Positions 48,988 through 62,000 of a stretch of 62,000 nt of DNA are shown here, one piece after another. The stretch covers positions 271,470 through 333,469 of the forward strand of contig NMRA01000207.1 in NCBI GenBank assembly GCA_002633005.1. Reading direction: 5' to 3'. The notes beneath the pieces were generated by a model that saw only the letters and a program-made list of their open reading frames with translations, ran no database searches and had not been told where the DNA came from. Source of the DNA: Phoronis australis. Taxonomy: Eukaryota; Phoronida; Phoronidae. The position numbers were made by a program, and so were the translations under genes. The stretch's first letter is position 1, and each line of letters opens with the position of its first letter.

Positions 48988-51900
48988 CTAAAAGAAACAA
49001 GAAAATCTCGTCAGAACACAAAACAACTGGAAACAATGAATTGGTATAAATGTTTTTCCATAGTTATTTGATGCGCAAGTGATAAAAAGTGATTGGCCAC
49101 GTTCACTTCTGTTGAAAATGGCCCCGTTTGATAATTATAAATACCAAGGATCCCTCGGAATAACCACATTTGAAAACAATAATGAGTCCATCACTGCATC
49201 GCTTTTAAATACAAGGAACATACATCACAGGCTGACAGCGGTGCAGAGTTGTGCCCGCGATTTTACGTTTGGGTTGTAACAAGTCGCCACACTGTCGAAG
49301 ATTAAGAAAAGAGGAAACATCAATATACCATCCAATTGAAAAGAAATAAAACGGGGCTTCCAGCTCAAACTTATAGATGTTTACTAAGCTTTCTGTGAGC
49401 AAACAGGGCTGTTTTTCACAGAATGTAGACATTTTATTGTCAGGAATTCAGTCGAGTGTACTCAAGGCCGCTAAGTAAACTAATATTAGGCAGATTCGCA
49501 AACGGACCCGGGTGCAAATAAGCCGGAGAAGAGAAAAGTATTGAGTTTATTTGAACAACTCAGTGAAAACACGGCTTGCCTTTATCCGGCCACTTAGCGC
49601 GAGTGTTTGCTCGAGCAGGGCAACAAATCCGAGTTTCAACTGCTTACTGTCTCCCCACCACCGGACATTCAGGAATGAATAAAATGTTGGCAACCTGTTG
49701 AATACTAAAAGCAAGTAATTCGAAGATAAAGCAAAGCCAATTCCTGAGAAAGAACCATTCTCCGCAAGACGCACTCCGAGAACGAGGCTGACCACATCTA
49801 CGAAAAATTCGAGTAATAGTAATAGCACACTGATGAATCTTTTGTTTGTACACGAAAGAGTAAGAAGGGGTCAGAACAAAAAGATTCAAATTCTGATTCA
49901 TTTAATTACCATTCGCGGTTAAAATAAGAACTCCACAAGAAAGACGGACGACAGTTGACACCGCTCGCTGATGCTTTGTGGTGTTTGACCGTTAACGAGT
50001 TGTGGCCACAAACGAAATCGTTGTTCCAGTCGGTGGAACAACCGCCATGTTGAAATTTGATAAGAGCAATGATGGTTAAAACTAGGTCATTTCGACACGT
50101 TAACTTCCAACTTATCGGTGATTACAGTACCTAATGTGCCCGATAAGACCCATCCGTCGGTATAAAAGTCCGGTATTAAAATTTATTGTGTGTAAACATC
50201 GGCAATAGGTACACCAGGGAGGCGAGATTAAAGCGTTCTTAGTCCAAGCACAACAAAGGAATTCCCTATGCCCGGTTTATGTAGTTTGTTTACACGAAGA
50301 GTTGAAACAAGAAATTTAAAGCCAACTTCACACAACATTCTAGCCAATTCCGAATAACTTCCAACACGCAATACCCGACCCCTGCCTATCACAGACACCG
50401 ACGGTACGGCGACCATTCCCAATTACGTGTCACAGCAAACCTAACCATTAGACACCAAGCAGCGTTAAACCATTCGAGATCAAGCAAAGTTTAACCTGTT
50501 CTATGCCTTAGTTTCCTGTCATTCTTTACTGCTAAAATAAAGCGCTGGTGCTAACAACTTTCCCGACCTGCATTATAACGATTCAGAGCGACGTCTCAGA
50601 ACCTTGAGAGGAGTTTGACAAACTCCAACCTTTTCTAATGCACAAAGAAATGGTGTTGGTTTTGAAGAATTGTCAGTATTGTCACAGTGATGTTATATTT
50701 CAAAAATGACGACATGTTCACCATCAGGAAATGCTGATCACTTGTTAATATTGTTGGGCAAAGGGACATTACAGAATGTCGGTACGAACTAACTAGATTT
50801 GTGCCTACATAGAATTTGGAGCAGGTAACATTCCCCACAAAGGTATCTATTGCGTTTATGCCACACACGTGAGCTTCGTGCCAGAGAGTAAGTAGGCTTG
50901 ATTTATCTTGTGACGTTCATTTCTACGTATTCTAACAATGAGTCCATGCATATCAGCACATCACCCACTAGTCCGTGCATTCAGTTAAATATCAACAAAC
51001 AGGCGGTTTTTTAAAAGGCGAGGGGATCGGATCGAGGATTTTTAAAAAGGGAGTCCAAGTCAACTCTTTGACAATTCTAGATATGAAATCACTAAAAATC
51101 AAGGAAAAGGGGGGGTACGGACCCCCTTGAACCCCTGGATCCGCCTGCAGCAAAACTCAGGAATTTAACTCAAGAAACGAGTTTTTTCGAAACCAGAAAG
51201 GGTAGAATGTGATTTTTTATTTTACAACAATCTGGTATTGATTGGGTTACGTGACCATGTCTTGAGTAAAATTAAGCAAAAAAGGAAAGGACAATCAAAG
51301 CAAAACAACTGTTTCGTTTGATATAATTTTTTAAGATTAAACCTCAAAAATATTGATGCAATTTTCTAAATTATCATTTCGCTTTCGTTTTGTGCAACTT
51401 CTCAAAAATCATAAATCCTGCGTCGATAGTCCCTCGTGCAAAACGGGATCAATTTGAAAACAATTCCCAACAGCGTGCTGGAGAACAGTGCATACAGCAC
51501 AGACTGTGAGCATATCAAATGGATACGATCAGCCATATCCGAGATATGGATGAAGTTCCGAATTCAACCAAATGAGTACCGGTACATTTTTCTATAGTTC
51601 AACATAACCTGAAAAGCGGAGTTTACATCTCCCCCGTTAGCCTCCAGGTCACTGAATCTGATTGACACCTAATATCAATGAAGTCGATGAGAATATTACA
51701 ATAATTGTAATGCACGTCTGGTCCTAAAAGGCATAAAAGATTCCTGAATTGACAAACATGAGGTGATAACAGTGCACCTAAACATAGTGACCTCTAGTCA
51801 TGTATAGATTTTGCAAACCTTCTTATGGGATTCCTGTGCATAGTGCGAAGACTGAAGATAACACGTACAGCTATACTTTAGAGTGAACCTTTAGCCGAAA

Positions 51901-54900
51901 ATTATTCCTGTACGCGAAAGGCAGCAAGTCGCGCCCGTGCAGTTTAATTGATTCGGAAAGTACCCAGTTTAGGCTAGCATTGGCGCAAGTACCACGAACA
52001 AAGTTCTACAACCTGTAACGTCAAGTATGAGCAAAAGTAGCACATCCGAACGACGAGTAATTACGGTAATTGCACGCAGCCACGTCTACCCGCCAACGAG
52101 AGGTTCGAAAAGTTTCTTCGCTATTCGTCTCCCAATGCACGGATGAACAAATCTTACAAGTCTGTTTCGTAAAAGAATGCACGTACTGTAAATATTGAAA
52201 TTCAAAGTTCACACGAGTGCACGGATCAGAAATAGTGCTGCGCACGAACTGATCACGACCTGTTTACAGGAGGGATTATGCTGCAACGCGCAACATACGG
52301 GCGTGACCTCACCTCAGTAATAAACAAATTCTGCTGAGCGGGCAGTGAAAAGAAAATTGGATTAGATTTGATAGTCATGAGCACAAGTATCCTTAGGCGG
52401 CATTGGAATAAGGCAAGTGGTCCGGGCAGCGTTGCGTAGACGTAAGAATCGCACGAAAACGCAAGATCATGTAGTTTTCGCGAGATACCACCATGCATTG
52501 AGTGAAGCACGTAATCACAGAACCTTTGAGGGTCTACGGAATACAATCCCGATTAACAAAAAACCCAAACTAGGTGTAATAGGAACTGTATGACCTTTGA
52601 ACCCCATAGATTCTATCTGCTGTTCTCGCAAGTTTCCGGCGACTTCCCTTTAATTGATGATTTCGTGTCGTATCTCCGGCGTGACTGCGGATCTTTCTGA
52701 CATTAGGTATAAAGATGTCGTAAGTGGTGTTTGCAATTCTCGCTCCGATTCAACGTTCCCGAGATATCTGAGACTTACGAGTCTGGTGACTGCTCTTATA
52801 ATTGCGATTTCCTCGCTGCACTTTTATTGGTCTATCGTGTAGTGCTACAGGTCGCATTTTCTGATCGACATGAAATTTGCACAAGTGGTGTGACTCGCGT
52901 TAAATCGATGTCCACTATTTTTGGTCGAAATCGAGAGCAAGATGGCGCTGCGACGGCCATTTTACGTCTAATCGCTGGCAGAGCTACAGCTCTGTGATTC
53001 TTTGACTAGAGAGAACTTCTGAAAATTGGTATGTAGATTGATCTTGCTACAGGTTTTTTGCTGCGGCTTACCCTTTTCGAGTTATCCCAGGTTTTCTGAT
53101 TTGATGACTGCTCTTTTGTTGACCAATTCCTCGCTCCTCAGAGCGCTTTCATTCACTGGTTTTATTTCAGTTCACGCCAGGAAATGGCAAACAAAGTCTT
53201 AGATGTGCATACGAAGTTTGGAACTACTCTCACCCTAACTCTATTCTCAGTATGTGGTCGGAGCGACACCGAAGAATTGACGCTTTGATTGAAACCCTAT
53301 CAAAAGCCAATAAAATGCTGCATCGTCTTGCATCGATTCTCCATTGACCCCTGCTGCCCCCATTGGATTCACGCCTCAGTCATATCGCATTACAGTTAGA
53401 TACAGAAATAGTAGAGAATGTGTCATTTCGGTTACAGCATTAGACTTAGCCAGACAATTGAATTACCGCTGGCTGTTTTTACTGGTAATTCACATCCATG
53501 TGGAGTGGACTAGTGCCAATCCTTAGAAATCAACTTTGATTTATGAGAATTATGACTCAAAATCTGAATGCGTCTCATAGTAATTCGGAGAATTGAATAA
53601 AAAATTCACCGTAAGAAATATCGGGAGGAAATAATTACTTTAAGAAATGACCAGGCCCATGTAAGACCAAATGACCAGGCCCATGTAAGACCAAATGACC
53701 AGGCCCATGTAAGACGAAATGACCAGGCTCAGGTAAGACCAAATGACCAGGCCCATGTAAGACCAAATGACCAGGCCGATGTAAAACCAAATGACCAGGC
53801 CCATGTAAGACCATGACTAGAAGAAATAGCAGTCAAGCTCTGGAGACTTTCAACACAACATTTCATGAAAAGACTAATTCACTCCCTCGACAGTACCTTC
53901 GACACTACAAGTAGTTCGCGATAACAAAATGATAAATTATTACACAGCTTTCTGGAACACAGCAGCAATTAAGACTTGAAATGGAAATCGATATAGCACA
54001 CAACGCAAACAACGAATAAGACCTCATCAACAAAGGTCATGAAAAGGTCCTTTTCCGGTGAAATTCAAGATGTGTTATTCCACCGTTTTGTTCAAAGATA
54101 CACGATACTGGCATCAGAAAACAGCATACATGGCACTGAACATTGGGTCGGCGAAACGTGGCCAAGGAAAATTTCTTTTTTTATAAGCGCAAACCCGTCA
54201 GGCATAGAGGTGAGATGCTCCATCCTGCAGCCAAATCAACCTGAGGGTACTTCTCACTGTATGTGAGCGGAATGTGACGTCATACGCCATACGCAAAACA
54301 TGCTACTACAGAAACCCCCCCCCCCCNTCGCCTCTTCCCGCCTCACTCATCAGTATTAAGCTAAACTGGCTGATGACTGATGCCTCACAGACTTCTAACA
54401 CAAGGAAAACAGCGACCGAATATAGACGATGGACTGTTTTCAGACATTAGGCAAGTGCATAGCAGAACGCAAATACAATAAAATGGCCTTATCGCTCAAC
54501 ATTGCGCTGTCAAAACACAGCGCATGGTACTCGGTTACAGTTTGTCAGAGGTAGAAATGGACTGCCTCAGTCTGAAAGAGCAAGCGTTGAAAGATAAAGG
54601 GGAAGTTTCTTTTCACGAACACAATGATCAAGTGACCACATGGTGGCCACATTTCCTTCGTTGCATTTTTTCACATCAGTATCAAAAAGTAACTACACCA
54701 CTCGAGAGTAGCAGCAAAATCCCAAAATTCACGTCAAATTTAGTTGAACGAACCCCATCTGGTTTATTTATATAATTGCAGGAGACGCCATCGAGAGACA
54801 TTCTCTAACTTGACCATAACAGTTTGCGGGTTTATGCGAGGTACCTCAAAATGTTGTGACATGTTGCGGTGACAATCGCTATGGATACCAATGGATCGTT

Positions 54901-57900
54901 TACAGCATGTAAGGTCAGCTCGAAAATATGCACGGCATTTGACTTCCTATGGGATACCGCTAGTGTGGCGCGCAACGCACGAACAGCCGTAAACCGGACG
55001 TTGTCGCACAAGGGTGGGTCGATTTTAAAAACAAGCTGGTTACGCTTACACCCAAATTTGCTTTCAACATAAATTGAATGCAGACCTTCTTTCCTGACCG
55101 CTTACAGAGAACTGTTAAAAATAATAAAACACATGAAGGACAAATGCAACAGCCTATTTTTGGTAACAAAATTTCACTTCAGATATCTTTCCATAACATA
55201 TTACATTTTCTCGATGCGTGACATTTAGAAGACCAATGCCAGCGTAGGAACCGGGCATGAAAAAAGTGTCGACTGTAAAAAGTAATTGGCAGCGAAATTG
55301 CACTTATCATTTTACACCTCCTCGACATAATGAATTCCACAACAGCAGTTGACCCCAGTGAACTTCAACACACTAGAAATGACTTCAACTTGATCGGAGG
55401 TGGAAATAGCTGCAGGCATTGGGTTTTACCATGCTGCCTAACATGAGCAAAGTCAGACGAGAATCCTTGTTTGGAACTGGATCGTGATTAGCATTCAGAC
55501 CGGCTACAACGAACAATTTGCCAACAATAGGGAAAACATTAGAGGTAGCATTATCATGAGATTTTTTTCAGGAAAAACAGAAACCCGTTTACGTTACTTT
55601 AACAAAGAACTGGACGTCTCCAACGACTGGCAAAGACCGCCGAGGCCGTACGATGCAGTCTAGTTTCATAAAGCAAAAACTGCGGGTGCTACCGAAAAAG
55701 GGGTACATCTTTTGATGTCGGGCTAATTTCAGTCAAGATAGTGACCCCCATAAAACATAACCGTATGCGCCACATATGGGAATTCCATTCAACTAGTGGT
55801 TTAGTGATTAAATGCTTTTAAAACGAAAGGTTATCAAAGTTCTGGTGAAACAGCAAGAGTTGAATGACTTTACCAGGAATTAAGCAGGGAGTACAGTATA
55901 GAAAGCCATTTCAGTGATAGGCGCTGAGATGCTTTCACACAGAAAATAGGAATGTGCCGGTACACGAATTTCCACACCATGATATTAGTAAACACACGCT
56001 GTCAATGAGTGTTTCTTCAACACCATCAATGCCATCACTACTAATACTTCTACAACTAGTCATTTACATACTTTGCTGGTAGCCGTGGCGTTTGCGTCGG
56101 CTTTGACCGCGTCATTGGTGACTTGAACCGTAATATAATCGTTGTCTATGAGAGGCCATGCGCCTTCTACTTTGCACGTTTGGAACTCGCCCCCGAATGT
56201 CCTGAGGTGGGGGTCCCCAAATAATCCGCAGTGTTGGAACACCGTATCCTCGTCTTGGTAAGCGCACACTGCTTGCTCATGCCCCCGGTTCGAGTTACTT
56301 TCACTGGGCACGTAAATGGGTCCATTAATATCACAATTTCCACTCTCCATTTTCTGGCTGAGCATGCGCTTTACTGTATGAAACCGGATGTTTCCTTTAC
56401 AGCCGGAAAGATTGTTTACACAATGGGAGTAGGTCCTGAGAGTTTTGCACTGTATCTCGTCCTGTCTGGGTACACCAGGTACCTCTTCTCCAAGTTTGTT
56501 TTTAGCGTCATTGTATTCCCACCAGCAATTTCCTAAGCCGCACGATGAGGCTGTAAAGGTAAACATTACTATTAAATTTGATCAGATACCTTGAACCGCC
56601 ATAACACAAAGACTGAACTATGTAACCACGTCTGCACTTTCTACAGTAAATACGATATATAAGAGCCCATGCAAAGCTGACTTTCCAAGTTCCAACAAAA
56701 GTGTAAAATGGGGAGCGAAAAACTCCGTTAATTCCCCTGTTTGACATTCTTTTGACATCAAAAAGAAAATACACAGCTGATTGTATATAAATGAGATGTG
56801 TTTCAACACTTTGTCGACTGCCAAGTGAGAATCATTACCGTTTTGTCACAAAGCGCAACCACAGTAAACAAGGCCCACCGGAACCCCTTCGTTACCAGGG
56901 TATTTAGAAAATATTCTTTACGTTTCTGCGATGAATGACTTCTGCAGGCTTCTAGTCTGGCATTAGTTGGAAAGAAAAATAAACAGAAAGGCTGATTTAT
57001 TCTGATTCATTGGCTAACTTCTAACACGTGTTCCCTAGTGACCACAGATGAACAGCGAGATATGGAAAGACACAGATTTAGCTAAAACCGTCACTGATAA
57101 TGGCTATTTAACTGCTTGGTCGTTTCAAAAAGTTTTCCGTTTACCATAGTCTCAATGTATATTTGCATCGCTGTTTGTGAAGAAGTGAACGAAAAGCACT
57201 ACGAAAAATAACGGGTCTTTGCCGCTGTGTCCAGTCTCACATTTCGGAGACATGGATTCAAATTCTAGACATTTTCGAAGAGAATCGAGCACTGCATAAA
57301 ACGTGTCTTCTACTACTGTGGGCTCGACCTCTGAAGTGGATGGCTGAAAGGGAGTAAATGAGAAGTTTGAGAACTGGGACATATATTGTGAAAGGCGAAT
57401 TCCAGAGAAATGTGCAACATTTTGAGACAGGAAAATCCACATGATCTATAACCTTCTTTGTTATTAAGACCAACAATGTGGGACATTACAACAACAAGGG
57501 TTATATCTTCAGTATGTCGGATATTTTTTGACTTGAAGTAAAACCTACTAGAAGTAAATTTTTTATAGGTTTTAAAATATATAGCATTTTGTTCTTCTTG
57601 TTTCAAAGCCTACAAGCAAAATGGACAAACCGAAGGGGAGGCATTTTGCCCGTTTACGAGTGCTGTAGCGTAACCCAGACTCAGTCTCACATGAACCATG
57701 CGAGACCTACGGGGATGCTTTGGTATCACACAGGCACTCTGAGGCATTCCACGAGATACCTAGCAAATCGACAGTGTACCCCCTCCCCCGTCTCCCATGT
57801 GACCCCCACCCCACACCCAGTCTCTTGCCTGCACGAACTCAGGTTTGGTGTCCTTGGAAAAGCTATCTTATAATCCAAACCACATTGGAAACCAGTACCA

Positions 57901-60005
57901 ACAACTCCTATTACTATTAAACTATCACAAACGAACTCCCAGTGTGCAACAGTCGTGTCGAGTGGTGACAGTCTCAAAGTACTTCAAACACCAAACTGTC
58001 TTCATATGCTTTTTCCAATGTGGCTATTTAAAGGGATTTTTGAGAGCTGGACCGCCTGGCAATGGTCGGATATAATGTGCCCGAATTTTGAGAACAAGTT
58101 TTCTCCACCGAATAAAGGGCATGAAATTGGTTTTCAAAATACCGCACGTTATATCCGACTGTTGCCAGGGTCCTCAATCCATCGATTTTGGGGCCGAATA
58201 TCGCCTCCATTCCCCTCTGAAAAATATTGAAAAAACCCACGAAATTACCCTCCTGATGACCAAAAATTCCCCTTGACGTTCCAATCTTGTAACTCACACA
58301 GGTGACAATTTGAAAGAGTACAAAATTTTAGAGAAAGAGCTTATGAGGGCTTGCAACAGTTTGGGGGGGGGGGGGGGTNGGGAGGTTGGGCTTGCAACAG
58401 GGTGGGGGGGCTATTGATGGTGACTGGGAGGTAGAGCTTCCACCTCACACCCATATATTCCCCTCTCAGAAGGCAAAGGCACCTTTCTCCTCAAATGAAA
58501 GAGGGCCTTGATTGCTGACCTCTCTCCCCCGTATAATATAAGGACCTCAAAAATGATAACACCAGCGAAGTCAAGAATAGATGCCAATTTTGTCAACAGT
58601 GACCAGGGAACTGGTCTACTTTGTAGAAGAAACTATTCGAAAACTGACCAATTCCACAGCACACTTCGAGTAAATTTACAAATGTATGTTCGAGAAATGC
58701 CGCTTGAATGGTACAGTTTCCAGTCCGAGACTGAATTCGGAGACTCATTAAATTCTAGTCCCAGATATCAAAGTTGGGTTTCACCTGTGTAATAAAGTTG
58801 CATGAGTATTCCTGGCAATAGCAGTCAGAAACTGACTCACCCTCGCAACAAAATTCCCTCAGCACCACATCTGTTCACAAGAGCTTCCCTAGGTATGTTC
58901 ACAGGTCCTAACACCTGCAAGGGACTGGCACTTCGCGGTAATGCAGGAAGAATGTGACTGGTGAGTTTACTTTCACACAGTAAATGGAAACACCACACAA
59001 AAGACGTCAATTGGATTTTCTACCTTGACTGTGAAGATAGCGTGGGCCCCACCAACAACAACGGTGCTCCTTCTTAACAAAGGGGCATTTCAGTTTTCAT
59101 CGCTTTAATTGAAATAAACCTTAATTGATAGACAGTTGTTCTTTACACACACTATAATTATTTAATTAGATTCACATACGGGCAATGAGCAACAAACAAA
59201 ACGTTGGCCCCTATAACCTTGACAGCAGAGGTCTGTGTTGATTAATCTGTGGAGAGGTTGTCACAAAGCCCCATCACTCAACCCAGGCCTTCACGGCCCC
59301 GGCCATTGTGTTTCTCGAGTCTGGCATTCAAACCTTTCAACCAACCAATATTGCATTTTCCGAGTTACGTAACAGTATCAAATTGCTAGGGTCACTCAAA
59401 TGGTCGGGAACTATCATCAAAGAACCTCGGGCCATGCGCACCTGTTAAAGAATTAACTGTCAGATGCCTGGTGGTACACAAGTGAAATGTATTCGCGTTA
59501 ATACTAGATTTAGTTTTTAGGAACCACATGCTACAAGAATTAGTACGTCATCGTGGGGTTTTTGTCCCACAGAAATCTGTCATTGGCTACAGAAAACAGT
59601 CTCCGTGTCCAGTTGACCCCAATTTAACAGCGCTCGTTTAATTATACACAACGCAGAGAAACCTAAGCGACAATCAGTCACGTTCGTGTTGAAAACGCTT
59701 GAAAGTGTTGGTATTTGGCATCAGATAGGACAAGTGAGGGGATTTGGCCTCGTGTCACTAACAAGCACTTTTGCCAGTTAGTGCAGAGCAATATGTTTTA
59801 TATTATAATAGAGGCGACCTACATAATTGAACTTTGGCAGTGTAGTGTTTAACTAAGGTCTACCCACATGAAATCCACGGATTAACACCTGAAATTCACA
59901 ATGAAATGCGTACTCACCGATGCTGAAGCTCTGGACCATCACAAAACAGAAGATCAATACTGGAATCTGCCCATGGATCGGGCTAAACCGTGACCGTGTT
60001 CCCAT
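48247..60005 (-). CDS. RGM: Repulsive guidance molecule (RGM), complete, three coding exons
   Basis: A GPI-anchored cell-surface protein. In vertebrates RGMs bind neogenin and act as BMP co-receptors in axon guidance, neural tube closure and iron control (RGMA, RGMB, HJV). Joined exons give 435 residues, the usual family length. Signal peptide 1-30 ends SFSIA, with good -3/-1 residues. An N-terminal Cys-rich helical domain follows. The vWD-like segment has GLFGDPHLRTF, with the family's self-cleaving Asp-Pro at 142-143. Then come FQTCKVEGAWPLIDN, TTILVRQVGRYLTFSVRMPE, SCVFDLLTTGDTNFTLAA, and a hydrophobic C-terminus WWCVFSALILCLMMSF for GPI attachment. Sequons include NLS, NAT, NRT and NFT. 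It is transcribed towards the CHD gene. Confidence 0.97.
48988..56071 (-). other. RGM: RGM intron 2 (7.1 kb)
   Basis: Mostly unique sequence. Contains a 24-bp minisatellite at 53649-53814 and a C run with an N at 54327. No exon recognised on either strand. Confidence 0.8.
53649..53814. repeat. 24-bp minisatellite, 7 copies
   Basis: Units of gaccaggcccatgtaagacc plus aaat. The only clear tandem array in the RGM half of the window. Confidence 0.96.
56072..56550 (-). CDS. RGM: RGM coding exon 2 (N-terminal domain and Asp-Pro cleavage site)
   Basis: Acceptor tttacag, donor gtatgt after ATATSK; 479 nt, phase 1 to phase 0. It encodes SSCGLGNCWWEYNDAKNKLG, CKTLRTYSHCVNNLSGCKGN, HCGLFGDPHLRTFGGEFQTC and VEGAWPLIDNDYITVQVTND. 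The next exon begins LTVMIKAND, so the junction reads TATSK/LT as in vertebrate RGMA. Confidence 0.96.
58049..58173. mobile_element. Palindromic MITE family A, best-preserved copy
   Basis: The left end CCTGGCAATGGTCGGATATA and right end TATATCCGACTGTTGCCAGG are inverted repeats; over 26 bp I count 23 matches. The inner part also folds (gagaacaagttttctc). No coding capacity. Target duplication not clear. Confidence 0.75.
58363..58410. repeat. G-run with N
   Basis: Long G homopolymers broken by one N at 58379. On the minus strand it is a C run like those at 39729 and 54315. Confidence 0.9.
59918..60005 (-). CDS. RGM: RGM coding exon 1 (signal peptide)
   Basis: The start codon is at 60005-60003. 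It encodes MGTRSRFSPIHGQIPVLIFC and FVMVQSFSI, then one base of Ala before gtgagt. A basic start and a hydrophobic core make a signal peptide. The ATG ten bases upstream opens only a two-codon ORF, so this start is the one that works. Confidence 0.88.
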
Positions 60006-60054
60006 ACTAGTCCATCGGCTCTGATGTCTTCGCTCAACTAACTCTTCACTCCCG
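60006..60054 (-). other. RGM: RGM 5' UTR part of exon 1, likely 3' splice site at its edge
   Basis: On the minus strand a pyrimidine-rich tract ending in tttcag lies directly before position 60054. This suggests a separate non-coding first exon farther upstream. A minimal uORF (ATG GAC TAG) occupies 60015-60007, one base before the main ATG. Confidence 0.45.
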
Positions 60055-62000
60055 CTGAAAGAACGGATAAAGGCGACCTATCAATCAAACTGACACTTAA
60101 ATCAATAGGGGATCTGACCGAATCACGTCTTACAATCACTTGCCTGCTTTATCGTGTTTGACGAACTTTTATCAGAGGGATCAGAAAATTCCGCACACCC
60201 GGCTGCGATAACAGATTGATTTGCAGGGATTTCGTAGGGATTTTCTTTTTAAATTTATAAGACATATTAAATCGAAATATAGGTTAAGAGGCGTGGCTAA
60301 GACGTTAAAGAAAAGGAATCTGCCAATCACAACTTGAGCTCCGCCTACTTGGGAAATACTATGGCTAATAACTCTACTCACAGCTGTCAAACTTAATTGC
60401 AAATAAACACCATAGGGAGCGGACGTTGATTGGTCAGTTGAGCGTGTTTAATTCACACTGAGCTCACAAACTGGGATGCCACCGTTTAAAGTCGCACAAA
60501 ATTCGTTTGTTTGCATTTTCAACTGACTGACGATTTTCTCTCAGGTACTTTGCAACTATAAATCAGTAAATTTGGTAAAATACTATAACTACTATAAATT
60601 CATCCTTCACGAATACCTAACAGGACAGAACCGGAAGGTGAATTTCTACACATCACACCCTCTGTACTTGCGTGAAACCTCTTTGGTTTTTGATCGGGAT
60701 TAACTCAAGTCAACGGAGGTGTTGTGAACTGAAGTCACTGAAGCGTGAAATACACCACAACATGCCTGATTGATTCTTTGTTATAAGGGACTGGATTATA
60801 CTGCGCCCCGCTGTAGAGGGGTTAACAAATTCAAATCACCAGCTGCATGTATGTGCTCAGTTGCTAATAGGTTTGGCAGTCTTTGGAGTTTTGCTCTTTT
60901 ACAGTTAGGACAGAAAGACCACTTTCATATTGACGTGCGAATTACAAGACACAGCTCGAATAAGTTCAAATTCGATACTCTGGCAAAGAACGCGGAACAG
61001 CTACAGCACAAGTGCTTTGTGTAACATGTCCTGTTTTGCTTAGGTTCCGTTAAGTTTAACATTCTTTTTTGGCAGACATGAGTTTGAATTTTTTAAAATG
61101 ATGCACAAACTGGTCGTGGAACGACGATCATTTTTCTGTGCTCCTTGAAAAAACTATGAAGTCCTTATTCAAAGCACTTCTGTTCATAGAAGCCTGTTGG
61201 CGCTTCCTTCAGAGCACCAATGATAACTTTCGTAACGTCTTAAACTGTAGAGAAAATCGTTGTCTAATTGTCATTACGAGTGCAGATTTTCAAATGCATC
61301 CACATTTTGGTCAAACCTGCGCAATCTACGACCAAAGCCAGGTAAGCAAAATGCGGTAATTTATCACCGGGTTATTGAAAGATATTTTATCGCTCTTATT
61401 GGCCGTTGTTGTTGATTAATCGGGGATTCGGGTCAGAAACTGCAGAGTTGAGCAGATACGGCACAGAACGCTTCTTTACCGGGCTTATGTCAAACACACC
61501 GGACCAATTCGCACCTTAAGACGTCTGAGAAAATGCCTCATTCCATAATATTACACCTTAGTTCAATAGCAACTACGTATAACATGTTCTAGAGCCTAGG
61601 GGCTTTTATGATAACTGACACCTATTTCAATAACATATAGAATTTCAATTTCAGCTAGTGTTGTAGTAAAGATGAGGACAAATCTTGACATATTAGTGAC
61701 CCTGAGTCACGGTGGTACAATGATTCAATTTGCATTTCCTTTAATGCCACTGAAGTGTAGAATCAACTTCTAATTTAAATTCCACACTGAATTTATGTTG
61801 AAGATCTCGTTTTGCATTACTGTTATTATAATAGACGAAGAACGCTGTTATGTGATTTTGAAATTAAAATTTGTCACCAACCGCTCAAACATTCAAATTA
61901 TGCGTAGGGTCAACTTAGTATAACGATGAAAACAAATTACATTAAGGTTTTAGTTCGCTGCTCCCAAAAGCAGACTCTGCCACTGCTTGTGATGGGTGCG
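60055..62000. other. Upstream flank of RGM, no gene recognised
   Basis: May contain the RGM promoter and a non-coding first exon. I see no TATA or other element I can support, and no conserved ORF. Confidence 0.6.

Larger units (their letters stand above)
56551..59917 (-). other. RGM: RGM intron 1 (3.4 kb)
   Basis: Contains MITE family A at 58049-58173 and a G-rich stretch with an N at 58363-58410. No exon recognised. Confidence 0.8.

Noticed and set aside
54309-54327. C run with N, and similar G/C runs at 39729 and 58363, as telomere or G-quadruplex control elements
   Set aside because: Simple homopolymers next to Ns; more likely sequencing or assembly weak points.
56231-56536. 101-codon plus-strand frame
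   Set aside because: Antisense of RGM exon 2.

Overview
The window is animal nuclear DNA. Genes are split by GT-AG introns, there is a vertebrate-style tRNA gene, and there are many non-autonomous transposons and minisatellites. It holds two protein genes pointing at each other (tail to tail) with a tRNA gene between them. The proteins are close to vertebrate families, but the locus looks unduplicated. My best guess is an invertebrate deuterostome, most likely a lancelet (Branchiostoma); that is inference and was not tested.

Positions 1-36676, plus strand: the 3' 34 coding exons of one CHD1/CHD2-type chromatin remodeller. The 5' exons with the start codon lie upstream of the window. I joined the exons by hand. 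They keep one open frame of 5037 nt (1678 codons plus stop), with every junction phase consistent. In order they give a basic/acidic N-terminal tail, two chromodomains, a Snf2 ATPase, a SANT-SLIDE DNA-binding module, a Lys-rich linker, the CHCT/DUF4208 domain and a His/Arg-rich tail. The 3' UTR probably runs to about 39.15 kb and carries two Pumilio-type motifs.

The introns of this gene are full of tandem repeats. Several sit on a splice junction and include the first bases of the exon, and one intron holds two decayed partial copies of the next exon. This is the most unusual structural feature of the window.

Positions 36677-48246: intergenic or UTR sequence with an intact tRNA-Ser(AGA) gene at 40187-40268, a 16-base gap and no gene I can recognise with confidence.

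Positions 48247-60054, minus strand: a complete repulsive guidance molecule (RGM) gene with three coding exons and 435 residues. It has a signal peptide, the autocatalytic Asp-Pro site in a vWD-like segment, and a C-terminal hydrophobic GPI-anchor signal. Positions 60055-62000 show no gene.

The tail-to-tail CHD-RGM pair matches the human pairs CHD2/RGMA (15q26) and CHD1/RGMB (5q15-q21), as I remember that map. It therefore appears to be the pre-duplication state of an ancient linkage. Single Ns at 14556 and 30592 separate near-identical duplicated segments that each contain CHD exon sequence; these look like haplotype mis-joins in the assembly, not biology.
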